This document shows, one piece after another, positions 29,760-35,921 of a stretch of DNA of 35,921 bases. Made by a program: the position numbers and the translations under genes. The DNA is from a virus. The notes under the pieces are model-generated. The model worked only from the letters and a program-made list of their open reading frames with translations. It ran no database searches and was not told the DNA's origin. The stretch spans positions 1 through 35,921 of the IMG/VR virus record IMGVR_UViG_3300008262_000249; one strand, given 5' to 3'. Each line of letters starts with the position of its first letter. The first letter of the stretch is position 1.

Positions 29760-29782
29760 CCATCCAGTGTTGTTTTTTTGCA

Positions 29783-30925
29783 TCAGAATGGAATCTCTTC
29801 CGTCATGGCAGATGGAGGTGTTTTTACCGCAGGGGCATCAACCTTCGCATCAACCTTGGAATATAAGTCAAGGAACGCCATTTTGGTGTCTGTATCGAAC
29901 CGTGCCACACACAATTCAATGGCCTTCATGCGGTCACCAAAGATTTTAAATGCTTTGGCAATGTGAACCAAACGCCGTGTGGAGATAATTTCATCAACAG
30001 CACCTTGGTCAAATGATTGGCGAACAATGTCAGCCCATTGTGTCAACTTCTCAACAAAATCCTTGTCATTAATCAATGGTGTAAGGATTTTCTTTTCAGT
30101 CTTAACATCAGGATATTCCTGTTCAACTGTAATAGGGAAACGTTCAAGGAACGCATCATCAAGAATCTGTGACAAGTAACGACCTTCTTCACTACCACGA
30201 CCTTTGGTGTTTGCAGTAGCAATGATAGAGAATCCGTCTTTAGGATAAACCATCTCACCGTTTTTCTTGTTGTAGTATGGTTTGCCTTCTAAGATACCTT
30301 GCAAACACATGAGTTTGTTTGAACCACGGTCAACTTCGTCAATCAATAGAATTGCACCACGTTTCATTGCTGTGATTACAGGACCATCACGGTTAACAAC
30401 GTTACCATTAACAAGAGTAGGACCACCAAGCAGGTCAGATTCATCAGTTTCAATACTGATATTAACTCGGATACATTCCCGCTGCAACTCCGCACATACT
30501 TGTTCCACCATGAGGGTTTTTCCGTTACCAGACAAACCTGTAATAAAAACAGGATAAAACTGACCAGACTTAATAACATTACGCAGGTCTTTAAAGAAAC
30601 CAAATGGAACATAATCAGGATACCTTACAGGAATTGATACATCAGAATCATCAACCAGTTTAGGTTGTTTGAACTCTAACACTTGTGCAGCCAATGCAAC
30701 TTCCATATCAGGTTCTTTTTTCACAATTTTCTTGGTGCCAATATCAGGCAATTTGTATTGACCACGTTCAACTCGGTATTCCGACTTGGTTACAAACCAA
30801 TGCGGAAATGCCAAATCATTTTCTTCAATAACGTGTTGAATGCCGTCACGGGTCAAAATAGAACCTGTGCCAAACAATTCTTCGGCTGCTTTAACAAAAG
30901 CAGTTTGATTGCGGTTTAAACTCAT
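29783..30925 (-). CDS. cobS: CobS-like/MoxR-type AAA+ ATPase
   Basis: 380 residues from the ATG three bases after GGAGAAA; a start eight codons earlier is unsupported. Walker A GLSGNGKT at 130-137, Walker B AILLIDEVD at 191-199, sensor-like IIATANTKG and a helical lid follow. ETDESDLLGG and DGPVITAMKRG are typical of phage CobS-like proteins, named for the cobaltochelatase subunit but probably acting as MoxR-like chaperones or in DNA transactions. No CobT partner is seen in this window, so a cobalamin role is doubtful. The N-terminal 60 residues may form a small binding domain. Confidence 0.85.
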   Translation of the reverse strand: MSLNRNQTAFVKAAEELFGTGSILTRDGIQHVIEENDLAFPHWFVTKSEYRVERGQYKLPDIGTKKIVKKEPDMEVALAAQVLEFKQPKLVDDSDVSIPVRYPDYVPFGFFKDLRNVIKSGQFYPVFITGLSGNGKTLMVEQVCAELQRECIRVNISIETDESDLLGGPTLVNGNVVNRDGPVITAMKRGAILLIDEVDRGSNKLMCLQGILEGKPYYNKKNGEMVYPKDGFSIIATANTKGRGSEEGRYLSQILDDAFLERFPITVEQEYPDVKTEKKILTPLINDKDFVEKLTQWADIVRQSFDQGAVDEIISTRRLVHIAKAFKIFGDRMKAIELCVARFDTDTKMAFLDLYSKVDAKVDAPAVKTPPSAMTEEIPF

Positions 30926-30957
30926 AATTTCTCCAGTTAAGATGCCCACATGTTGGT

Positions 30958-30986
30958 ATTATACATGATAATCACCTCGATGGCAA
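30958..30986 (-). promoter_or_regulatory. Early promoter of the CobS-like gene
   Basis: -35 TTGCCA (30986-30981), -10 TATAAT (30963-30958) and a 17-bp spacer, in the intergenic gap upstream of the CobS-like ATG. A TAGTAC repeat lies just upstream of the -35. Confidence 0.87.
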
Positions 30987-31001
30987 GTACTACTAAAACA
31001 A

Positions 31002-31256
31002 TCATTCTGTCTCCCATTTCTCGGTTTGTTTAAAGGATTTCTCTTGGATTGTCTGGCTATCCTTGAATAGGTGTCTAGGATTACCACACAATGCACATTC
31101 AGGGTTACCACAGTCCATGGCATGGTGTTTAGCGAACTTGTGTGGTTCTTTAACATCAAGGCCGTGGGACTTGGCAATTTTCATTTGCTTTTTGATGGCA
31201 TTTTCATCCTTTTGCAAACGTTTCGAATGTTTAATTTTATCTTCTTCTGTGCTCAT
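31002..31256 (-). CDS. Small Cys-containing protein (zinc-knuckle-like)
   Basis: 84 residues. The centre HHAMDCGNPECALCGNPRH has CGNPxCxxCGNP, familiar from a small, widespread phage protein of unknown role and possibly metal-binding with the nearby His pairs. The rest is Lys/Glu-rich (SKRLQKDENAIKKQMK). A strong AAGGAG lies just upstream. It ends about 16 bases before the next promoter. Confidence 0.75.
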   Translation of the reverse strand: MSTEEDKIKHSKRLQKDENAIKKQMKIAKSHGLDVKEPHKFAKHHAMDCGNPECALCGNPRHLFKDSQTIQEKSFKQTEKWETE

Positions 31257-31264
31257 ACAACTCC

Positions 31265-32395
31265 TTAGAAGGCATCGAAGTTAAAATACTTAGGTGATTC
31301 TTTCAACAAAATCATGGTGATACCATCTTTCTCAAAAATGAATTGACCAGTTTTGTTATTGAATTTCACCAAGTCATCGTTGGTGAATTCTCTCTCATGC
31401 CAACCATCATCTTCATCACCTTCATCAATTTCAATTACATTTGAGACAGCGGGAACAGGAATACCAAGTGCTTTGGGAGTATCAGCTGATTTCTTTTTAG
31501 ATTTAAACCAGAAACTCACACAAATTTCTTTAGATGATAACGGTGCACCATTCCATGTGGTAGGACTTGTACGGTCAGCAACACGGTCACCTTTTAGGAT
31601 TTCCATTTTGTATGATGCGCCACCATCAAACTCTGCCTTCACGTTAAGAATACGCATTGCTTCTTGTGGTGTTTCATTGTAACGATTCATTTCTTCAACC
31701 ATGGCCTTCAACATATCAAAGTTGAATGCTGAGAATACAGAAGCAATGTTCACAATAGTTTCTGTATGTTTTTGGTTCTGTAAATTATCATCACAATATT
31801 CACGGATGAAATCAGCATCAAGACCAGTGAAATTAACCATGTAGAAGATACGACCTGGACGGTTACGCATATGTTGGTCAACACGCCATTTGTCATTACT
31901 TGTCAACATAAACAATTTCTTAGATGAATAGATGCCATCAAGCAATGTCAACAATGCTTCTTGTTCTTCACTGTTATACACTTTTTCAAATTCATCAAAC
32001 AACACAACACATGGTTGTTCAATAGATTGAATCAATGTATTGAATTTGTCACCGTGCCATGGTGCATTGATAACAATAGTTGGCACAGACTGTTTGGCCA
32101 ATTCAATACAAATGTTTTTACTCAACAAGGTTTTACCTGAACCCTTTTCACCAACAAGCATTACGCCTGTAGACTTATCACGGTTCCAGAAACTGTTGAT
32201 GATACGGTCAGTGTTACGTGTGGTATCACCATACAGTTTGCTTGGTGTATCAAAATCTTCAATCTGTTCAATAAAGAAATTGTCAAATGGATCCATCTTC
32301 ACAACATAGTTACCAGCAGGCAACTGTTCGTGCAGGTCCATAGATTCTTTAGTGGCAATACGAAATGTATTGCCTGACTTCATGTAGTAACTCAT
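31265..32395 (-). CDS. AAA+ ATPase
   Basis: 376 residues. Walker A GEKGSGKT at 82-89, Walker B VVLFDEFE at 130-137, a sensor-1-like FMLTSND and an arginine-rich MRNRPGRIFY follow, the arrangement of BCS1/FtsH-like AAA proteins. The C-terminal 150 residues are less conserved, with an acidic EIDEGDEDD and no known domain. Its start overlaps the rIIB stop (TAATG), so it is coupled to rIIA-rIIB. T4-like aquatic phages carry a similar gene here; function is unknown, perhaps protein remodelling linked to the rII proteins. Confidence 0.82.
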   Translation of the reverse strand: MSYYMKSGNTFRIATKESMDLHEQLPAGNYVVKMDPFDNFFIEQIEDFDTPSKLYGDTTRNTDRIINSFWNRDKSTGVMLVGEKGSGKTLLSKNICIELAKQSVPTIVINAPWHGDKFNTLIQSIEQPCVVLFDEFEKVYNSEEQEALLTLLDGIYSSKKLFMLTSNDKWRVDQHMRNRPGRIFYMVNFTGLDADFIREYCDDNLQNQKHTETIVNIASVFSAFNFDMLKAMVEEMNRYNETPQEAMRILNVKAEFDGGASYKMEILKGDRVADRTSPTTWNGAPLSSKEICVSFWFKSKKKSADTPKALGIPVPAVSNVIEIDEGDEDDGWHEREFTNDDLVKFNNKTGQFIFEKDGITMILLKESPKYFNFDAF

Positions 32396-33150
32396 TAAGG
32401 TTCAATCCAGCTATTGGCGTTTTCTTGCACAGGTGCAGTAAATTCTTCTTCATCGTTTGGCATAACACCAACTTCACCAATCACTTCATAACGGCAGGCA
32501 CGGCCTTTCGCATTGTCATAATCGGTTGGGATGGATACAACGTCACGGGGATTGATTTTAACAATCACTGTACGTTCACCACCAAAATGGTTCAGATAGG
32601 ACTCAGAGCAGAAATGCAAACCAGCAGAGCAAGTTTGGTTCTTGTCATCATTCACTTGGTTGCGTTCCATCTCAACAAACTTACCAACAGAATTGTCCAT
32701 GGTACCAGTGTACACATCCATAAAATTATCACGGACTTTCTTGTAAGCAAGGAAATGGCCATCACCAGTAATTGGCAAACGATTCTTTTCCAAGAAACCA
32801 TACAATTCATTCACGGCACGGAACGATGGATTTTCCATCATGTTTTGCATGAAGTTGGCCAATGGTTCGATTGGGAATCCTGACTGCAACATTTCAATCA
32901 TGCGGTTAACAATGGCACCATGCATCTCTGTGCCTTTCCAAAACAACTTCTCGCCTTGGACTGCAATGTTACCTGCACCATAATTCAACACAACCTTTTT
33001 AGGATTGATTGTATCACGTACAGCATCCCAATCACCTGCCTTAATAGCATCAACTACCTTTTGATAGGTGATATGGGTTTTAGAAATTGTGTGTGGTGTA
33101 TTATCAATAACAACCACGACATTAGAACCTTGAATCAAAAACGGAAACAT
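32395..33150 (-). CDS. rIIB: rIIB-like protein
   Basis: 251 residues from the ATG two bases after the rIIA stop. The C-terminal two thirds match T4 rIIB: ENPSxRAVxxLYxFL, DGHFLAYKKVRDNF (T4 DGYFYAYKVVRSNY), QTCSAGLHFCS (T4 QTCSRGLHVCS) and VVSIPTDYDNAKGRACRYEV. T4 rIIB is about 312 residues; the N-terminal helix-turn-helix domain of T4 is missing here. In T4, rIIA and rIIB protect against phage-exclusion systems of the lambda prophage. Immediate adjacency to rIIA is conserved. Confidence 0.9.
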   Translation of the reverse strand: MFPFLIQGSNVVVVIDNTPHTISKTHITYQKVVDAIKAGDWDAVRDTINPKKVVLNYGAGNIAVQGEKLFWKGTEMHGAIVNRMIEMLQSGFPIEPLANFMQNMMENPSFRAVNELYGFLEKNRLPITGDGHFLAYKKVRDNFMDVYTGTMDNSVGKFVEMERNQVNDDKNQTCSAGLHFCSESYLNHFGGERTVIVKINPRDVVSIPTDYDNAKGRACRYEVIGEVGVMPNDEEEFTAPVQENANSWIEP

Positions 33151-33151
33151 C

Positions 33152-35320
33152 TTAAACACCTTTCACTGTGTCAACTAAATTAATATACTCACACACATCA
33201 CCCTCATTTGCATAGGATCCAAACTTTTCAAGCAGAGGATAACGCATTGAAAAAGTTTTTAGTTTTTGTTTGTTTTGTGCAACCAAATCATCAACATTCA
33301 CGGTACTGATAATACCTAGTTTATTAGATAAGATTGTCACCCAATGAATGCCTTTCAACTTTGGTAGACCAACAAAATCATCTAAGAACAACTTTGCAGG
33401 ACTCTTGGCATCAACACCATCAACTACTGTCTGGTAATTATAATCGAAAATGCCGTGTCTGTCAAGCCGTTCTAACACGGTGGCCATTGAAATTTTGGTA
33501 GTCATGGCATTCATTGTGGTAAAGATATGGTCTTCAAGATTAATCCAGTTTGGCATCTTTTTGATAGACTTGATATCACCTTTACGTACACCATATACAT
33601 CAACCTTGAGTTCATCAAGTTCGGTTCTACGCAATAGGTGGCACAAATCACTCACACTTCCATATTTCAACTTATCAAATTGTGGAATAAAACCAGACAA
33701 TGGCACATAATAAAACTTTTTGGTTTTATCAAAGGTGTCCAATGTACCAGATGCACGCCATACAAAATCTTGTGATGCTGAACGATTGGATGAACCACCA
33801 CGTTTTTCAAGTTGGAGAATATTTACATTCTTACCAAGACCATTACCACTGCCAGCTTGACGAGGTTTCTCAAGCAATTCTGAAGAAACCAATCGTTGTT
33901 TGGCAGGTGGATTGTGCATTATTGCATAGAAGGCAACCAAATCCATTGGCTTGGTACTGTCGATTCTATCCAACACATAAACTGTATCACGGTAACTGCC
34001 TTTGCTTTTATCCTTATTACGGAAGTGGTGCTTGGCACGTTCAAACGAACCTTTCTTGGTATCATTTGCAACAAAGAATGTATCCTTGTCTACAGCAATA
34101 TTGAAATACTCATAACGCTTTTGGTTATCATCATATCTAGCATTTGGGCTATAATTCTTGCAACGAGCAATACCACGTTCAGTGCCAAAACACTTGATGT
34201 TAATATTCAACTGAGACAATTCAGACAACAATGTTTCGATATCAAACGAATGATTCCAATCGTTTTTCAACTCATACAATGGGAAGTTTGTTGTTGATGC
34301 ATATTCAAACACCGCAGCCTTCCACAAGGCACTACGTTTCTTTTGATACAAAAATTGTGAACGTTCCCACATATTATCAATCGCATCAGCTTCAGTAGCA
34401 AGAACCTTAGTCAATGCAGCATTCACATTAACCAATTTTTTGCGAATAGAATCAATGGTCAATGGAATGTAGGACAAACCTTCACGACTTGCTTGAAAGT
34501 CCAACTCACCAATATCAAACTCCATGACAAGGCCATGTTTCAATAATTGGTGTAAACCCTCAAGCGATTGCTCTGCTTGTGGTACTTCAATTGGATACGC
34601 AATGTTACCCATGACAGCGATTGATCCTGGACGACCATGGCTCAAGTGCATCGAATGAACACCAGGAATAATATCCTTAGTTTCAAAATCAAGTGGCTCA
34701 ATAGCAATTACATTGCCTGTAATTGTAGGTGTAACAGGGAACCAACGATATACTTTGTTTGCTTCATCAGCAAACTTATTGAAATCGTATCGGTCATTCA
34801 CGGAGAATTTTACCTCAACGCCATTAGGTTCTGTTACCTGTTCTTCACCCATCAGAGCAATAGATGGCACACCAACATCATTGATAAAGGCAGAATAGAT
34901 GCCTTTGCGGCCATCTTTGATAGCTGTTACTGTAAAATTATCAGTGTAACTAAAAGGAGACTTGCTACCAAGACCCAGTGCCCCGATAAAGGCATTGGAC
35001 TCTGTTTTAGTACTCTCAAAATATGTTGTGTATATGTTAGAAACCTGCTCATGATTCAATCCTGTTCCGAAATCACGAATGTAAAACCACGGTTCTAGTG
35101 TGGTTGGTAAATGCACCTCAAATGGTTGATTGGTGCCTGCTGCGGTGTGACTATCAATGGCATTACATGACAGTTCACGAATAATTGCTTTAATCTTATT
35201 GGCATATAAACCACTAGATAGAATGTTAAATGCTTTTGCTGAATTACGGATACGGAATTCACCGATTTCACCAACATTAGAAAGAACCGCCTCTGCTTGA
35301 GGTGCATTGTTTAAAATCAT
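33152..35320 (-). CDS. rIIA: rIIA protein, GHKL ATPase
   Basis: 722 residues from the ATG seven bases after AAAAGG; an upstream TTG is unlikely. The N-terminus has the GHKL ATP site: IIRELSCNAIDSH (E49, N53), DFGTGL at 83-88 and GALGLGSKSP at 113-122. The remainder matches no other family by eye but agrees in size with T4 rIIA (725). rIIA is membrane-associated in T4 and, with rIIB, needed to grow on lambda lysogens. It is the first gene of an early operon with rIIB and an AAA+ ATPase, from its own promoter. Confidence 0.92.
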   Translation of the reverse strand: MILNNAPQAEAVLSNVGEIGEFRIRNSAKAFNILSSGLYANKIKAIIRELSCNAIDSHTAAGTNQPFEVHLPTTLEPWFYIRDFGTGLNHEQVSNIYTTYFESTKTESNAFIGALGLGSKSPFSYTDNFTVTAIKDGRKGIYSAFINDVGVPSIALMGEEQVTEPNGVEVKFSVNDRYDFNKFADEANKVYRWFPVTPTITGNVIAIEPLDFETKDIIPGVHSMHLSHGRPGSIAVMGNIAYPIEVPQAEQSLEGLHQLLKHGLVMEFDIGELDFQASREGLSYIPLTIDSIRKKLVNVNAALTKVLATEADAIDNMWERSQFLYQKKRSALWKAAVFEYASTTNFPLYELKNDWNHSFDIETLLSELSQLNINIKCFGTERGIARCKNYSPNARYDDNQKRYEYFNIAVDKDTFFVANDTKKGSFERAKHHFRNKDKSKGSYRDTVYVLDRIDSTKPMDLVAFYAIMHNPPAKQRLVSSELLEKPRQAGSGNGLGKNVNILQLEKRGGSSNRSASQDFVWRASGTLDTFDKTKKFYYVPLSGFIPQFDKLKYGSVSDLCHLLRRTELDELKVDVYGVRKGDIKSIKKMPNWINLEDHIFTTMNAMTTKISMATVLERLDRHGIFDYNYQTVVDGVDAKSPAKLFLDDFVGLPKLKGIHWVTILSNKLGIISTVNVDDLVAQNKQKLKTFSMRYPLLEKFGSYANEGDVCEYINLVDTVKGV

Positions 35321-35350
35321 TACAAACCTTTTCAATCAATCAATACAAGT

Positions 35351-35379
35351 ATTATATCACGGAATGATGCCATTGGCAA
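35351..35379 (-). promoter_or_regulatory. Early promoter of rIIA-rIIB-AAA
   Basis: -35 TTGCCA (35379-35374), -10 TATAAT (35356-35351), 17-bp spacer, extended -10 TG, about 30 bases upstream of the rIIA ATG. Confidence 0.9.
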
Positions 35380-35412
35380 CAATTATTAACATTAGTTGTA
35401 CAAATACAACAG

Positions 35413-35428
35413 TAGTACTTTAGTACTA
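35413..35428. repeat. Palindromic TAGTACT repeats upstream of the rIIA promoter
   Basis: TAGTACTT is followed directly by TAGTACTA; each unit is nearly self-complementary, so together they form a 16-base direct and inverted repeat. A TAGTAC copy also lies upstream of the CobS-like promoter. This could be an operator or a weak terminator of the upstream gene. Confidence 0.45.
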
Positions 35429-35635
35429 ACTCCGAAATGTTTTAATAATCTTATCCGCACAATAATGTCCATCCATTCCTTTGTCACCTAGTTCTTCACA
35501 TATGGTTAGGCATTCCATAATAATCAACTCGGCGAACCTGTTTAACTGTGCCGGTAAAAGTTTGTCTGTATTGGGTTTAGTCCAGTATTCTTCTGCCCAT
35601 ATTTTATCAGCAAGTTCTTCAATTCGTTTGTTCAT
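35426..35635 (-). CDS. Small FAELIIMEC-type hypothetical protein
   Basis: 69 residues. The pattern RIEELADKIW...LNRFAELIIMECLTICEEL...YCADKIIKTF is of the widespread small phage family also seen at 25510-25755. Function unknown. Its start follows the previous stop directly, and the gene ends about 105 bases before rIIA, leaving room for the promoter. Confidence 0.72.
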   Translation of the reverse strand: MNKRIEELADKIWAEEYWTKPNTDKLLPAQLNRFAELIIMECLTICEELGDKGMDGHYCADKIIKTFRS

Positions 35636-35917
35636 TCAATGATACCCACCATAACAATGTTCTGTAACATAACTAACCACACTCGCTTGGCCGTCTTCAC
35701 CTGAATTGAATACATCAATTGGATGCTTCATATTAAAGTGGAAGTTTGGACTATCCCACCATTTGTCCACCAAATCTTGACGACCAAGCAATGCCATCAA
35801 CATATTATCACAATCAGCCTTTTGCAAGGTAGATTTAATTTTATTATCAATTTCTCTTTTACGCCACATATTAATTCCATGTTCTGTGACGTTCTGCCAC
35901 ATGTTCCATACCATCAT
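35636..35917 (-). CDS. Hypothetical protein with MbcA/ParS-like C-terminal domain
   Basis: Up to 93 residues; the start is uncertain because the frame nears the window edge and several Met codons follow (MMVWNMWQNV, MWRKREIDN). Residues about 42-85 (MALLGRQDLVDKWWDSPN, HPIDVFNSGEDGQASVVSYV) have the G-xx-xx-W-xx-PN...P-x-x-x-x-G pattern of the DUF2384/MbcA-ParS-Xre antitoxin toxin-binding domain. No HTH is seen before it and no RES toxin is in this window. It may sequester a host RES toxin, or merely share the fold. Confidence 0.62.
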   Translation of the reverse strand: MMVWNMWQNVTEHGINMWRKREIDNKIKSTLQKADCDNMLMALLGRQDLVDKWWDSPNFHFNMKHPIDVFNSGEDGQASVVSYVTEHCYGGYH

Positions 35918-35921
35918 ATTC

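Noticed and set aside
30959-31177. A 72-codon minus-strand frame overlapping the zinc-knuckle-like gene
   Set aside because: It overlaps in another frame the supported gene with AAGGAG and covers the CobS-like promoter.
33896-35098. Plus-strand frames opposite rIIA
   Set aside because: Antisense shadows of a well-conserved gene, Cys/Ile-rich and without ribosome sites.
1-35921. CRISPR array
   Set aside because: No regularly spaced repeats with unique spacers were seen; the Cas4-like nuclease is a phage-type exonuclease.
1-35921. tRNA genes, insertion sequences, integrase or attachment sites
   Set aside because: No cloverleaf outside the tmRNA, no transposase or recombinase, and no terminal repeats were recognised.

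Overview
This window is a contiguous piece of a T4-superfamily myovirus genome (AT-rich, tightly packed, no cellular housekeeping genes). Recognisable T4-type genes are the baseplate and head genes 53, 48, 4 and 26/51, ssDNA-binding protein 32, helicase loader 59, late coactivator 33, and rIIA/rIIB, together with phoH, a cobS-like AAA+ gene and many small proteins of the kind seen in aquatic T4-like phages. A phage-encoded outer-membrane beta-barrel, a lipoprotein, a SleB-type wall hydrolase and an ANDSQFALAA tmRNA tag all point to a Gram-negative, probably proteobacterial, host. The circularly permuted tmRNA format is known from alphaproteobacteria, cyanobacteria and one betaproteobacterial lineage. 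That makes an aquatic betaproteobacterium plausible, but this is inference.

Layout. (1) 1-1517, minus: baseplate wedge gp53 (cut by the window edge) and tube cap gp48. (2) 1553-7302, plus: the only rightward block. It holds head-completion gp4, a conserved morphogenesis protein, a tail-tube-fold protein, gp26 with a downstream gp51-like frame reachable by a -1 slip on TTTTTTC, and two large hub/tape-measure-like proteins, one with a lytic transglycosylase domain. (3) 7313-11071, minus: terminator, gp32 with its own promoter and three 11-bp repeats, HAD phosphatase, gp59, gp33, SleB hydrolase, a small conserved protein and an outer-membrane barrel. (4) 11108-12112, minus: an Asp/Asn-hydroxylase-like gene preceded by a circularly permuted (two-piece) tmRNA gene with a near-perfect sigma70 promoter. 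(5) 12109-20031, minus: PD-(D/E)XK nuclease, a radical SAM enzyme, four 2OG-Fe(II) oxygenase-like genes, two small related proteins, a Cys/Asn-rich virion-like protein and a SPASM radical SAM enzyme. This looks like a phage protein-modification cassette. (6) 20067-31256, minus: phoH, about 25 mostly small overlapping genes (several membrane proteins), a sugar-nucleotide epimerase, a metallophosphoesterase and a cobS-like ATPase. (7) 31265-35917, minus: AAA+ ATPase, rIIB, rIIA and two small genes, the last with an MbcA/ParS-like C-terminal domain.

Regulation. Seven minus-strand promoters share TTGACA/TTGCCA-like -35 boxes, exact TATAAT -10 boxes and spacers of exactly 17 bp. They precede gp32, the tmRNA, the metallophosphoesterase, the 29362-29685 gene, cobS-like and rIIA, and one lies inside a coding gene. 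T4-type late promoter motifs (core TAAATA) lie at a nearly fixed distance upstream of gp48, the Cys-rich protein and the SPASM enzyme, which suggests that the modification enzymes are made with the virion proteins. The two most notable features are the permuted tmRNA and the radical SAM/oxygenase/Cys-rich cluster; the gp26-gp51 frameshift is the third.
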